Positions 8,231 through 18,338 of a DNA stretch of 64,000 nucleotides are shown here, piece by piece. The notes below the pieces were generated by a model. It was not told the origin of the DNA, made no database searches, and saw only the letters and a list, made by a program, of their open reading frames with translations. Location: contig NC_009922.1 in assembly GCF_000018325.1 (NCBI RefSeq), forward strand, positions 1,612,001 to 1,676,000, given 5' to 3'. Position numbers and translations under genes: made by a program. Every line of letters begins with the position of its first letter. The stretch's first letter is position 1. Source of the DNA: Alkaliphilus oremlandii OhILAs. GTDB lineage: Bacteria > Bacillota > Clostridia > Peptostreptococcales > Natronincolaceae.

Positions 8231-8986
8231 ATGCTTAATAATTTATGGAATAGTTCCAATAAAAAAGAAATATCATCTATTAATATGGGATCATTGCCAC
8301 AGCATATTGCTATTATTATGGATGGAAATGGCAGATGGGGTACAGAGCGAATGCTGCCAAGAAATCTGGGACATAAAGCAGGGGTAGAGGCTCTTAGAGA
8401 TGTAATAAAGACCGCTTCAAATATAGGGGTTCAATATTTGACATTGTATGCTTTCTCTACTGAAAATTGGAAAAGACCAGTGTCTGAGGTTTCATTTCTA
8501 ATGAAACTTTTAATTGAATATCTAAGAAAAGAAATCGCTGAATTACATGAAAACAATGTTAAAATTCAAATCATAGGCGATGTTGCAGGACTTCCTAAGG
8601 AAGTCATTAAAGAGATTGAAAAGGCTACAATTAAAACAATGAATAATCAGGGGCTCTGCGTTAATATAGCTTTAAATTATGGTAGTCGAGCAGAAATTAC
8701 AGATGCCATAAAAAAGATTGCTAAGATGGTAGAAAATCAAGAGATACAAAGTGATGACATAGATGAATCTCTAGTGCATTCATTTTTATATACAGCAGCT
8801 ACACCAGATCCAGACCTGCTCATAAGAACAAGCGGTGAGCTTAGACTCAGTAATTTTTTATTATGGCAGTGTGCTTATTCGGAGCTATGGTTTACAGATG
8901 TATATTGGCCAGATTTTACTGGAGAGCATTTAATTATGGCAATAACAGATTACCAGAATCGAAAGAGAAGATTTGGTGGAATATAG
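8231..8986 (+). CDS. uppS: Undecaprenyl diphosphate synthase (isoprenyl transferase)
   Basis: 251-residue cis-prenyltransferase. It extends farnesyl diphosphate with isopentenyl units to make the C55 carrier for peptidoglycan and wall polymers. The catalytic Asp31 lies in AIIMDGNGRWG; other family motifs are LTLYAFSTENWKR, LNYGSRAEI and DLLIRTSGELRLSNFLLWQ near the C-terminus. A 20-residue N-terminal extension precedes the core. Its stop overlaps the region just before cdsA, so the two are coupled. Dxr and IspG, which make its precursor units, follow in the same operon. Confidence 0.97.
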   Translation: MLNNLWNSSNKKEISSINMGSLPQHIAIIMDGNGRWGTERMLPRNLGHKAGVEALRDVIKTASNIGVQYLTLYAFSTENWKRPVSEVSFLMKLLIEYLRKEIAELHENNVKIQIIGDVAGLPKEVIKEIEKATIKTMNNQGLCVNIALNYGSRAEITDAIKKIAKMVENQEIQSDDIDESLVHSFLYTAATPDPDLLIRTSGELRLSNFLLWQCAYSELWFTDVYWPDFTGEHLIMAITDYQNRKRRFGGI

Positions 8987-8996
8987 GGGTGATATG

Positions 8997-9785
8997 ATGC
9001 TCAAAAGAATCGTTAGTGCACTGGTTGGTTTACCTATTTTATTAACATTGATACATTTTGGTGGCATGCCGTTATTTATTGGGATTCTTGTAACTTCTTT
9101 AATTGGGTTGAGAGAATTTTACAATGCATGCAAAAACAAAGCCTTATCTCCAATTAAAGGGGTCGGGTATGTTGGTGCAATTGCTTTGATTACTATAATA
9201 AATTTTACTGAGAACTCATCCTATATATTCTTATTGTTTTTTGTTCTGCTGATTACATTAAATATAGTGCAGTTAATATGGAATAAGTTTAATTTTGTAG
9301 ATATTAGCATTACCTTGTACAGTTTAGTATATGTTCCGCTTTTATTAAGTTCTATTTTATTAATTACGAAACAGCCCAACAATATTGTAGTTTGGCTCGT
9401 GTTTACCACTGCATGGGGAACAGATACCTTTGCCTATTTTTCTGGATACTTTTTTGGTAAAAGAAAATTATGTCCGTCTATTAGCCCTAAGAAAACAGTA
9501 GAGGGTGCCATAGGTGGTGTCTTAGGTAGTATGATTATTTCTGCAATATTTGGGTATCTATTTTTAAGTAATCATATGGTTTCTACAATCATTATAGGAT
9601 GCGTAGGAAGCTTACTTGCTCAAGCTGGAGATTTAACAGCTTCCTGTATTAAGAGATTCACAGGAATTAAAGATTTTGGCAACATTATGCCTGGTCACGG
9701 CGGAGTCTTAGATCGATTTGATAGTATTCTTTTTACGGCACCAACAATTTATTTTGTTTTAACTTTACTAATTAACAGGGGATGA
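8997..9785 (+). CDS. cdsA: Phosphatidate cytidylyltransferase
   Basis: Predicted 262-residue integral membrane enzyme that makes CDP-diacylglycerol from phosphatidate and CTP, the branch point of phospholipid synthesis. Many hydrophobic helices are visible, and the C-terminal signature is clear: SISPKKTVEGAIGGVLGS and MPGHGGVLDRFDS. ATG 8997 is preferred because AGGGGTG at 8985-8991 gives better spacing than ATG 8994. PgsA, which uses CDP-diacylglycerol, is encoded at 35483. Confidence 0.95.
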   Translation: MLKRIVSALVGLPILLTLIHFGGMPLFIGILVTSLIGLREFYNACKNKALSPIKGVGYVGAIALITIINFTENSSYIFLLFFVLLITLNIVQLIWNKFNFVDISITLYSLVYVPLLLSSILLITKQPNNIVVWLVFTTAWGTDTFAYFSGYFFGKRKLCPSISPKKTVEGAIGGVLGSMIISAIFGYLFLSNHMVSTIIIGCVGSLLAQAGDLTASCIKRFTGIKDFGNIMPGHGGVLDRFDSILFTAPTIYFVLTLLINRG

Positions 9786-9834
9786 ATGAGCATGATTGAA
9801 GCATGCTTATTTTGTTATTATAAGGAGTGATATT

Positions 9835-10980
9835 TTGAAAAACATTTCAATATTAGGATCCACAGGATCCATTGGTACTCAGACATTGGATGTTGTAAGA
9901 AATCATCCGGAAAAGTTTAAAATTGTTGCCTTATCTGCATCTGGTAATATTGATGCAATTGAAAATCAAATTCATGAATTTCATCCGGAGATTGTCGCTG
10001 TATTTCATCGGGAAAAAGCAGAGATTTTATCTGCGCGCATCGGAAAAAAGGTTAAAGTTGTTTCAGGTATTGAAGGCTTAATTGAGGTGGCTACTTTAGA
10101 CTCTGCCGACATCGTCGTAACATCCGTAGTAGGCAGCATCGGATTAATCCCTACGGTTGAAGCCATTCGATGCGGTAAAACCATAGCGCTAGCAAATAAA
10201 GAAACCTTAGTTGTTGCAGGTGAATTAATTAAAAAAGAGGCAGAAAAGCATAAGGTTCAAATCATTCCTGTAGATAGCGAACATTCTGCTATATTTCAAT
10301 GTTTACAGGGAGAAGATATCCATAATATATCTAGAATTATTCTAACGGCGTCCGGTGGCGCATTTAGAAATTGGGAGAAACAAGATATTCAACATGCAAA
10401 AGCCCAGGACGCATTAAAGCACCCTACATGGAATATGGGGAGCAAAGTGACCATAGATTCAGCTAGTCTAATGAATAAAGGTCTAGAGGTCATGGAGGCC
10501 CGATGGTTATTTAATGTGGAACTGGATAAAATAGATGTTATAGTCCATCCTCAAAGTATAGTTCACTCCATGGTGGAATATAATGATTTTTCTATCATTG
10601 CTCAAATTGGGGCACCGGATATGAGAGGACCGATACAGTACGCATTATCCTATCCTAATAGAATAAACAGTAGCATTGAGCGATTGGATTTTAGAAAAAT
10701 TAGTGCATTAACCTTTATGGCACCAGACACGGATAAATTTCCATGTTTATCTTTAGCCTATGAGTCTCTAAAAATAGGGAAAACAATGCCTTGCGTCTTA
10801 AATGGCGCCAATGAAGTATTGGTTGAATATTTTTTAGAAGACAGAATTGGTTTTTATGACATACCGAAGTTTATAGAGAAGGCTATGTCTGCGCATAAAC
10901 CATGGGTTTATACGGATATAGAGGAACTGTTAGAGGTTGATCGCTGGGTTAGAAATTGGATTAAAGAGCAAATAGAATAG
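9835..10980 (+). CDS. dxr: 1-deoxy-D-xylulose 5-phosphate reductoisomerase
   Basis: Predicted 381-residue DXR, which makes 2-C-methyl-D-erythritol 4-phosphate, the committed step of the MEP isoprenoid pathway. The NADPH-binding GSTGSIG occurs at the N-terminus. The substrate/metal region is VDSEHSAIFQCL near residue 145, followed by ASGGAF, and the HPQSIVHSMVEY loop lies in the middle. The start is TTG 9835 with AAGGAGTG at 9822-9829; upstream in-frame codons lack a ribosome site and add residues foreign to the family. Stop to rseP start is 12 bases. Confidence 0.97.
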   Translation: MKNISILGSTGSIGTQTLDVVRNHPEKFKIVALSASGNIDAIENQIHEFHPEIVAVFHREKAEILSARIGKKVKVVSGIEGLIEVATLDSADIVVTSVVGSIGLIPTVEAIRCGKTIALANKETLVVAGELIKKEAEKHKVQIIPVDSEHSAIFQCLQGEDIHNISRIILTASGGAFRNWEKQDIQHAKAQDALKHPTWNMGSKVTIDSASLMNKGLEVMEARWLFNVELDKIDVIVHPQSIVHSMVEYNDFSIIAQIGAPDMRGPIQYALSYPNRINSSIERLDFRKISALTFMAPDTDKFPCLSLAYESLKIGKTMPCVLNGANEVLVEYFLEDRIGFYDIPKFIEKAMSAHKPWVYTDIEELLEVDRWVRNWIKEQIE

Positions 10981-10992
10981 GAGAGGTGATCT

Positions 10993-11997
10993 ATGGTAAC
11001 AGCGATTGTAGCTATTATTGTTTTTGGTATACTCGTTTTTATTCACGAATTAGGACATTTTACTGTTGCAAAGCTAGTTGGAATTAAGGTACATGAATTT
11101 GCCTTAGGTATGGGCCCTAAGTTGATATATACAACAAAAGGGGATACGTTATATTCTATTCGCCTATTACCTTTGGGTGGATACGTTAAAATGGAGGGTG
11201 AAGATGAAAAATCTGAAGATGAAAGAAGTTTTAATAAAAAACCTGTACTAGCACGAATTGCGGTCATATTTGCAGGGCCATTTATGAATTTTATATTAGC
11301 GATCGTATTGTTTTTAACTTTTTTCTACTTCGTAGGTTCACCTACGACTATCATATCTAAAGTCCAAGATCAATCGCCAGCTCAGGTTGCTGGAATAGAG
11401 GCAGGTGATAGCATTTACGCTATTAACGGACAGAAAATTCACACGTGGGAAGAGGTCACAGAGCGTATCAGCAAATCAGAAGGAAGCCCCATGGAAATTA
11501 CCATTATAAGAGATGGTGAACATCTTGAAAAAACTGTAATACCAATGCAGGATGAAACCTCTAACAGAATCTTAATTGGGATTACAACAACGATGAAAAA
11601 GTCCTTATCTAGTGCTGGAGAAAATGCCCTGTTTGCAATAAAAAGTATTGTGAGAGGTATTTTGGAATTTCTAAGGAACTTGGTTGGTAGAAAGGTGAAC
11701 ACGGGTGAAGTTATGGGACCTGTTGGTATTATAAACCTCGTTGGGGAAGTTTCTAGAACGGGATTATTGGATATTGTAAGTTTAACTGCTGTTCTAAGCG
11801 TTAATCTGGGTTTGATGAATTTATTGCCTATACCAGCTTTAGATGGCAGCAGGATTTTATTCTTAATCATTGAGATGCTCAGAGGGAAACCAGTAGATCA
11901 AGATAAAGAGGGAATGATCCACTTAATCGGATTTGGAATCTTAATGACCTTTATGGTGTTCATTACGTTCCAGGATATTCAAAAATTATTTGGCTAA
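10993..11997 (+). CDS. rseP: Site-2 membrane protease RseP/RasP
   Basis: 334-residue intramembrane zinc metalloprotease. The family cleaves anti-sigma factors and remnant signal peptides inside the membrane. The zinc motif is HELGH at residues 18-22 in the first membrane helix, a PDZ domain spans about residues 115-195 (AQVAGIEAGDSIYAING), and the third metal ligand lies in NLLPIPALDGSR. Neighbours dxr and ispG are the same as in most Firmicutes. The substrate is not evident from the window. Confidence 0.95.
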   Translation: MVTAIVAIIVFGILVFIHELGHFTVAKLVGIKVHEFALGMGPKLIYTTKGDTLYSIRLLPLGGYVKMEGEDEKSEDERSFNKKPVLARIAVIFAGPFMNFILAIVLFLTFFYFVGSPTTIISKVQDQSPAQVAGIEAGDSIYAINGQKIHTWEEVTERISKSEGSPMEITIIRDGEHLEKTVIPMQDETSNRILIGITTTMKKSLSSAGENALFAIKSIVRGILEFLRNLVGRKVNTGEVMGPVGIINLVGEVSRTGLLDIVSLTAVLSVNLGLMNLLPIPALDGSRILFLIIEMLRGKPVDQDKEGMIHLIGFGILMTFMVFITFQDIQKLFG

Positions 11998-12066
11998 TGG
12001 AATTGCAATCTAGTTTAAGGGTAAGTGCTGTATGAAGAAAATTAATAATCTATAGAAGGTGGATAA

Positions 12067-13113
12067 ATGAGAAAAGAAACGAAGGTTGTGAAGTGTGGCA
12101 ATATATATGTTGGTGGAAATCATCCGATTTCTGTCCAATCTATGACGACTACGGATCCTTGTGACATTATGAATACCGTCAAACAAATCAATCGATTAGA
12201 AGAAGCTGGGTGCGATATTGTTCGAATCGCTGTACCTAGTATGGACGCTGCCAAATCCATCAGCAAGATCAAAGCTGAAACGAATCTTCCAATTGTAGCA
12301 GATATCCATTTTGACTATCGATTAGCATTAGAAGCTGTAAAACAAGGTGTGGACGGATTAAGATTGAATCCAGGAAATATTGGAGACACCACCAGGGTTC
12401 GAGAGGTTGTTGCAGCTGTTAAAGAAAAAGAGATTCCAATTCGAATTGGTGTCAATGCAGGTTCTTTAGAAAAATCAATTTTAGAAAAATATGGTCATCC
12501 CACTGCCGAAGGGATGGTCGAAAGTGCATTGAGACATATTTCAATCTTGGAGGATATGGATTTTACGGACATCGTAGTATCTTTAAAAGCCAGTAATGTT
12601 CCTCTAACTGTGGAAGCTTATCGATTAATTTCCGAAAAAGTCAATTATCCCCTTCATTTGGGAATTACAGAAGCTGGTACTGTATGGGCTGGTACGATTA
12701 AATCCTCCGCTGGCATCGGTGCTTTATTGCTTATGGGGATTGGAGATACCATCCGAGTATCCTTAACGGGCGATCCTGTGGAAGAAATTAAGGTTGGCAG
12801 ACAACTGCTTAAATCCTTGGGCATCATTCAAAATGAGGTAACAATTATATCCTGCCCTACTTGTGGAAGATGTAAAATTGATTTAATCAATATAGCAAAT
12901 GAAGTAGAAGAGAAATTAGGAAAATTAAAAAAACCAATTAAAATCGCTGTCATGGGGTGCGCTGTTAACGGTCCTGGTGAGGCTAGGGATGCAGATATTG
13001 GTATCGCTGGGGGCGATGGCTCTGCTCTTTTATTTAAAAAAGGAGAAATTATTCGCAAAGTAAAAGAAGAAGACATTCTAAATGTTTTAATAGAAGAGAT
13101 CGACCAACTTTAG
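12067..13113 (+). CDS. ispG: 4-hydroxy-3-methylbut-2-enyl diphosphate synthase
   Basis: 348-residue [4Fe-4S] enzyme of the MEP pathway (GcpE), which converts ME-cPP to HMBPP. The cluster ligands are Cys263 and Cys266 in ISCPTCGRC and Cys298 in VMGCAVNGPGEA; the fourth ligand in the family is the Glu of NGPGE, at residue 305. The N-terminal TIM barrel is recognisable from ISVQSMTTTD and GLRLNPGNIG. AGAAGGTGG precedes ATG 12067. IspH, the next pathway enzyme, is at 60933-61772 on the other strand. Confidence 0.97.
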   Translation: MRKETKVVKCGNIYVGGNHPISVQSMTTTDPCDIMNTVKQINRLEEAGCDIVRIAVPSMDAAKSISKIKAETNLPIVADIHFDYRLALEAVKQGVDGLRLNPGNIGDTTRVREVVAAVKEKEIPIRIGVNAGSLEKSILEKYGHPTAEGMVESALRHISILEDMDFTDIVVSLKASNVPLTVEAYRLISEKVNYPLHLGITEAGTVWAGTIKSSAGIGALLLMGIGDTIRVSLTGDPVEEIKVGRQLLKSLGIIQNEVTIISCPTCGRCKIDLINIANEVEEKLGKLKKPIKIAVMGCAVNGPGEARDADIGIAGGDGSALLFKKGEIIRKVKEEDILNVLIEEIDQL

Positions 13114-13126
13114 TAGGAGGAAAACT

Positions 13127-13759
13127 ATGAGGGTTACAGCAATCATACCTGCTTATAACGAAGAAAACAGAATTGAAAATGTAATTATACCAGCTTTAGA
13201 AACAGAAGTTTTGTCCAATATCATTGTAATAGATGATGGGTCTGAAGATTTGACATCGGAGGTTGCTTCAAAATTTAATATTGAATTAATAAAATTACCT
13301 AAAAATGTAGGCAAAGCTGATGCAATTAAACAAGGTATCCAACATTGCGGAAATACCAGTGACATCATAGTTTTCTTAGATGGCGATTTAATGGGATTGA
13401 CTTCCCATCATCTCCATCAATTAATTTCTCCTGTTTTGCAAAATGAGTTTGATATGACCATTGGAGTATTTAAATCTGGAAGACACACCACAGATCTGGC
13501 ACAAATGATTGCGCCTAATCTGTCAGGGCAAAGGGCGATGAAATCCTATATCGCCCATGAAATTTTAGACTTAGAAGTCTCAGGATATGGTATAGAAGTC
13601 GCCATCTCTAAGCTAATAAAGAAAAAGAACCTTCGAACAGCTCATGTTTTTTGGGAGAATGTATCCCATGTGACAAAAGAGGAAAAGGTAGGCATATCGA
13701 AAGGTTCAATTTGGCGGATGAAAATGTATAAAGACATCGTAAAACATTGGCTACATTAA
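13127..13759 (+). CDS. Family 2 glycosyltransferase
   Basis: 210-residue GT-A fold transferase. Family features are TAIIPAYNEENRI at the N-terminus, IVIDDGSEDLTSE with the nucleotide-contacting Asp pair, KNVGKADAIKQG and the DxD-like FLDGDL. There are no obvious C-terminal membrane helices, so it is a soluble enzyme or a dolichol-phosphate-mannose-synthase-like core. The donor and acceptor cannot be told. It lies 13 bases after ispG and 22 before polC, with a strong AGGAGG, and is part of the same transcription unit. Confidence 0.85.
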   Translation: MRVTAIIPAYNEENRIENVIIPALETEVLSNIIVIDDGSEDLTSEVASKFNIELIKLPKNVGKADAIKQGIQHCGNTSDIIVFLDGDLMGLTSHHLHQLISPVLQNEFDMTIGVFKSGRHTTDLAQMIAPNLSGQRAMKSYIAHEILDLEVSGYGIEVAISKLIKKKNLRTAHVFWENVSHVTKEEKVGISKGSIWRMKMYKDIVKHWLH

Positions 13760-13781
13760 TAAAAAGGGGGAGGATTTTTAC

Positions 13782-16700
13782 ATGACTCCTTTAGGACGTC
13801 TTAACTTTAATTATTTTTTAGATTGCTTCGGAATAGAAGGAAATCATTTGTACGAATCTTGTTTCGTAGAAAAATTGCAATATATGAAAAACAGTAATCG
13901 TATCTTTATTTCTTTTATTTCAAAAAAAATATTAAGTCATAAGGAAATAGAACGATCTCTAGAACAATTAACCAACGTGGTTCAGGCAAAATTAAAATCA
14001 AAAGTCGATACACACTTTACATATGATATAGAATATACCTCTTTGGAAGAGTTAATGAATATGAATTGGAGTAATATACTTTATATATTACAAAAGAATA
14101 TTCCTTCTTTTAATTCAATTGAAGGTGATATTGATAAAGTAATAGAAGGATCTACGTTAAAAATTATATTAACCTCTAATATTGTTGCCCACAAGATGAA
14201 AGATAGAAAAATCGATTTACAAATTGAACGTTATTTTGTAGAGCAATTTAATGTAGGGATCAAATGTTATATCGATGTGGATACCAAGAGCAAATTTGTC
14301 CTAGAAGAATATGAAAAACAAAAAGAACATGAAAACTCAGCTCTAGTCAGCCAAATCAAGATTCAAAACCCAATGGATTACGGTAAGGCGGAAAATGTTT
14401 CAACATTAAAAGATAAAAGTTTTTATTCGAAAACCTCTTCAGCCTCCGTCTTCTTAGGAAAAAATTTTTCTGGCGAAATCACGAAACTCATTGATATCCG
14501 AAATGATTCTGGAAGAGTGATTGTGGAAGGTGAGATATTTGATGTCGAAATCAAAGAATTAAATGGTGGAAAAAAGCTTGCCATAATCAATATAACAGAT
14601 TATACAAATTCTATTACAGCAAAAGTTTTTGAACGAAAAAATCAAACAGGACAATTGGAAGAAATCTTTACCAAGGGCAAGCTTGCTCGGTTTCGTGGCG
14701 ATGTGATTTATGATACATTTATTCGAGAAAATGTGATTATGCTAACTGATGCTATGGAGATTGAAAGAGTGGAGAAAATGGATTTGGCTGAAAATAAGAG
14801 GATCGAATTGCATTTACATACCCAAATGTCCTCTATGGATGGTACATCCAGTATCACGAACATCATTAAAAAGGCCGCTAAATGGGGACATAAAGCCATC
14901 GCAGTAACAGATCATGGGGTGGTACAAGCTTTTCCGGAGGCCATGGATGCTGGCAAAAAATTTGGTGTGAAAGTGATCTATGGCATGGAAGGTTACTTAG
15001 TAGATGATGAAGTTAATCTGATCGATTCCGACATAGAGTATTCTTTAGAAGATGAATTTATTATTTTCGATATAGAGACCACAGGACTTTCCAGTAAAAA
15101 TGATGAGATTACAGAAATCGGTGCTATTAAAATAAAGAACAACAGGATCATTGATAGTTTTTCTACTTTAATTAATCCTGAAAGATCAATTCCAGAGAAG
15201 ATTGTAGAGCTAACGGGTATTTCCGATGATATGGTGAAAGATCAACCTACAATCGAAGTAGTACTGCCACAGTTTTTAGATTTCATTGGAGATTGCCCTG
15301 TTGTTGCCCATAATTCAGATTTCGATACTGGTTTTATTCGAGATAAAGCCGAACGATATGAACTCAGCTTTGATAATATTGCAATTGATACTTTAAAGCT
15401 AGCACGAGCGCTTCTGCCAGATCTCAAAAAGCATCGACTGAATGTCATTGCTAAAGAACTGAATATCTCCTTAGAAAATCATCATAGAGCCGTAGATGAT
15501 GCAAAGGCAACAGCTGAGATTTTTATTAAGTTCGTTGAAATGATGAATAAAAAAGACATCCGAACTTTAAAGGATATTAACGATAAATTAAGCAAAAAAC
15601 TAGATTATAAAACTCTAAAGAGTTACCATATTATTATTTTAGCTAAAAATTATATTGGTTTAGAAAATCTATACCGCCTAGTCTCTGAATCTCATATTAA
15701 TTATTTTTATAAAAAGCCTAGAATACCAAGAAGTTTATTAAATAAATTTAGGGAAGGGCTTATTTTAGGAACCGCTTGTGAAGCAGGGGAGCTATTTCAA
15801 AGCATTCTTTCTAGCAAACCTCAAAGTCATATTGAGAAAATAGCTAAATACTATGATTATTTAGAAATACAACCCATTGGAAACAATCGATTTTTAATTG
15901 AGAAGAACTTAGCAAAGAATGAAGAAGACCTTAAGGAGCTCAACCGAAAAATAGTAGATTTAGGTGAGCGTCTCAACATACCTGTAGTAGCCACATGTGA
16001 TGTGCATTTTCTTGAGAATAAGGACAGTATATTTAGAAAGATTCTTATGACAGGACAAGGATTTAGCGATGCGGAAGATCAAGCTCCACTTTACTTCAGA
16101 ACCACAGATGAGATGTTGGAGGAGTTTATTTATTTGGGAAAAGAAAAAGCTGAAGAAGTTGTAATCCATGCTACCAATAGGATTAATGATGCAATTGAAG
16201 ATATCATACCAATTCCCGACGGAACATTTCCACCAGAAATTGAAGGTTCAGAAGAAGAACTTAGAAGAATGTGCTATGAAAAGGTTCGACGAATATACGG
16301 TGAAGATGTTCCAGAGTTGGTTAAAAATAGGCTGGACAAGGAGCTCAACTCTATCATCAGCAATGGATATGCTGTTATGTATATCATTGCTCATAAACTG
16401 GTGACAAAGTCCTTAAAAGATGGATATTTGGTAGGATCTAGGGGCTCGGTAGGATCCTCCTTTGCAGCTACTATGAGTGATATTACGGAGGTAAACCCAC
16501 TGCCACCACATTATATATGTCCTACGTGTAAATATTCACACTTTATTTTGGACGGCTCCATTGGCTCAGGGGCAGACTTACCGGATAAGAATTGTCCACA
16601 GTGCGGAGAAAGCTTAATGAAAGATGGACATGATATTCCGTTTGAGGTTTTCCTTGGATTTGAAGGGGATAAAGAACCGGATATTGACTTAAACTTTGCT

Positions 16701-18107
16701 GGCGAATATCAAAGTGAGGCCCATAAATATACAGAGGAATTGTTCGGAAAAGGGAAAGTATATCGTGCTGGAACTATAGGAACCATTGCGGATAAAACGG
16801 CCTATGGTTTTGTAAGAAAATATGTAGAGGAAAAGCAACTCAACTACAACATGTCCGAAATCAATCGTTTGACCCAAGGGTGTACCGGAATTAAAAGAAC
16901 CTCAGGACAACATCCTGGCGGTGTTATGATTGTACCAGCAAACTATGATATCCATAAATTTTGTCCAATTCAATATCCTGCCAATGATCCTAAATCTGGT
17001 GTCATTACAACACATTTTGATTATCATTCCATCAGTGGGCGATTATTGAAGTTGGATATTCTAGGACACGACGGTCCTTCAATCATAAAAATGCTTGAAG
17101 ATCTGACCCATGTCAATGCTTTAGAGATTCCTTTAGATGATAAGGAGACGATTGAAATTTTCACAAGTACAAGGCCTCTAGGTATTACGCCCGAAGATAT
17201 CCATTGTGAGGTTGGAACCTTGGGTATACCAGAGTTTGGTACGAAATTTGTCCGACAGATGCTTATCGATACACAACCAACTACCTTTGCAGAATTGGTT
17301 CGTATTAGTGGATTATCCCACGGTACTGACGTTTGGGTGAATAATGCCCAAGACTTAGTAAGAAATAATATTGCGGAGCTAAAAGATGTAATTTCAACTC
17401 GGGATGACATTATGAACTACTTGATTTTAAAGGGATTGCCACCAAAGACAGCTTTTAAGATTATGGAAAATGTAAGAAAAGGAAAAGGGCTAACCCCTGA
17501 AAATGAGCAGGAAATGAAGGAACATAATGTTCCCGAATGGTACATTGATTCCTGCAATAAGATTAAATATATGTTTCCAAAAGCACATGCGGCCGCATAC
17601 GTTACAATGTCTTTCAGAACTGCTTACTTTAAAGTGCATTATCCCGCTGCATTCTATGCTACTTATTTTACTACAAAGGCGGAAGATTTTGATGCCGACT
17701 TTATTATTAAAGGCAAAGAGGCAGTGCGTTTAAAGATAAAGGAATTAGAGGCCATGGGCAATGATTTAACTGCAAAAGAGAAAAACTTTTTAACGGTGTT
17801 AGAGGTTGCTCTAGAGATGTATTGTAGAGGAATAGAACTTCTGCCTGTTGATTTATACACTTCAGATGCCGACCGATTTAAGATAGTGGATGGAAAGTTA
17901 CTCCCTCCACTGAAGGGACTGCAGGGTGTGGGTGAGAATGCTGCTAAAAGTATTGTAGAGGCCAGAGAAGAAGGAGAATTTATCTCTGTTGAGGACCTGA
18001 GAAAGAGAACAAAGATTACAAAAACCGTTGTGGAGGCATTGGTCAGTCATGGCTGTATTCATAATATGCCGGAGACAAATCAACTTTCTTTGTTTTCACT
18101 TGCATAA
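13782..18107 (+). CDS. polC: DNA polymerase III alpha subunit, PolC type
   Basis: 1441-residue replicative polymerase of the Gram-positive type. Domain order: an N-terminal domain, an OB-fold near residues 235-320, a split PHP domain starting at IELHLHTQMSSMDG (about residue 343), the inserted DEDDh proofreading exonuclease beginning at FIIFDIETTGLS (about 425), the second PHP part, a zinc module with CPTC and CPQC (about 910-945), the catalytic palm with PDIDLNF (about 964), and a C-terminal helix-hairpin-helix GLQGVGENAAKSIV. The last segment NQLSLFSLA resembles a beta-clamp-binding peptide. Start ATG 13782 follows GGGGGAGG. It ends before the hairpin at 18154-18180. Confidence 0.98.
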   Translation: MTPLGRLNFNYFLDCFGIEGNHLYESCFVEKLQYMKNSNRIFISFISKKILSHKEIERSLEQLTNVVQAKLKSKVDTHFTYDIEYTSLEELMNMNWSNILYILQKNIPSFNSIEGDIDKVIEGSTLKIILTSNIVAHKMKDRKIDLQIERYFVEQFNVGIKCYIDVDTKSKFVLEEYEKQKEHENSALVSQIKIQNPMDYGKAENVSTLKDKSFYSKTSSASVFLGKNFSGEITKLIDIRNDSGRVIVEGEIFDVEIKELNGGKKLAIINITDYTNSITAKVFERKNQTGQLEEIFTKGKLARFRGDVIYDTFIRENVIMLTDAMEIERVEKMDLAENKRIELHLHTQMSSMDGTSSITNIIKKAAKWGHKAIAVTDHGVVQAFPEAMDAGKKFGVKVIYGMEGYLVDDEVNLIDSDIEYSLEDEFIIFDIETTGLSSKNDEITEIGAIKIKNNRIIDSFSTLINPERSIPEKIVELTGISDDMVKDQPTIEVVLPQFLDFIGDCPVVAHNSDFDTGFIRDKAERYELSFDNIAIDTLKLARALLPDLKKHRLNVIAKELNISLENHHRAVDDAKATAEIFIKFVEMMNKKDIRTLKDINDKLSKKLDYKTLKSYHIIILAKNYIGLENLYRLVSESHINYFYKKPRIPRSLLNKFREGLILGTACEAGELFQSILSSKPQSHIEKIAKYYDYLEIQPIGNNRFLIEKNLAKNEEDLKELNRKIVDLGERLNIPVVATCDVHFLENKDSIFRKILMTGQGFSDAEDQAPLYFRTTDEMLEEFIYLGKEKAEEVVIHATNRINDAIEDIIPIPDGTFPPEIEGSEEELRRMCYEKVRRIYGEDVPELVKNRLDKELNSIISNGYAVMYIIAHKLVTKSLKDGYLVGSRGSVGSSFAATMSDITEVNPLPPHYICPTCKYSHFILDGSIGSGADLPDKNCPQCGESLMKDGHDIPFEVFLGFEGDKEPDIDLNFAGEYQSEAHKYTEELFGKGKVYRAGTIGTIADKTAYGFVRKYVEEKQLNYNMSEINRLTQGCTGIKRTSGQHPGGVMIVPANYDIHKFCPIQYPANDPKSGVITTHFDYHSISGRLLKLDILGHDGPSIIKMLEDLTHVNALEIPLDDKETIEIFTSTRPLGITPEDIHCEVGTLGIPEFGTKFVRQMLIDTQPTTFAELVRISGLSHGTDVWVNNAQDLVRNNIAELKDVISTRDDIMNYLILKGLPPKTAFKIMENVRKGKGLTPENEQEMKEHNVPEWYIDSCNKIKYMFPKAHAAAYVTMSFRTAYFKVHYPAAFYATYFTTKAEDFDADFIIKGKEAVRLKIKELEAMGNDLTAKEKNFLTVLEVALEMYCRGIELLPVDLYTSDADRFKIVDGKLLPPLKGLQGVGENAAKSIVEAREEGEFISVEDLRKRTKITKTVVEALVSHGCIHNMPETNQLSLFSLA

Positions 18108-18128
18108 TTTGGTTAAATATGCTATACT
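18100..18128 (+). promoter_or_regulatory. Possible promoter overlapping the polC stop
   Basis: TTGCAT (18100-18105), 17 bases, TATACT (18123-18128). Transcription would begin near 18135, only about 20 bases before the hairpin at 18154-18180, so any transcript would either stop almost at once or read into rimP. Confidence 0.4.
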
Positions 18129-18153
18129 AGGGGAAACAATATACTATACAATT

Positions 18154-18182
18154 GAAAGAGTGGGTTTTTCCCACTCTTTCTA
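18154..18182 (+). terminator. Hairpin after polC
   Basis: Perfect 11-base stem GAAAGAGTGGG (18154-18164) with CCCACTCTTTC (18170-18180) and a TTTTT loop. The following bases are TATTATATAT rather than a pure T-run, so termination may be partial. Confidence 0.65.
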
Positions 18183-18240
18183 TTATATATTGTGCTGTTC
18201 TTGTATAAAGTAGTAAAAAAAACAAAAACTAAAATAAAAT

Positions 18241-18270
18241 TTGTTTACTTCTGTTCACAAATTTTATAGT
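18241..18270 (+). promoter_or_regulatory. Possible promoter of the rimP-nusA-infB operon
   Basis: TTGTTT (18241-18246), an 18-base spacer and TATAGT (18265-18270), about 70 bases before the rimP start. The surrounding sequence is very AT-rich, so chance matches are easy. Confidence 0.4.
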
Positions 18271-18338
18271 GCATTAAACTTAAGACTATGTTTTAAATTT
18301 GATTGCTTAAAATAAAAACTGAATATAGGAGGAATATT

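Noticed and set aside
17024..17410. 128-codon open frame antisense to polC
   Set aside because: Lies wholly within the polymerase catalytic region of polC; no independent support.
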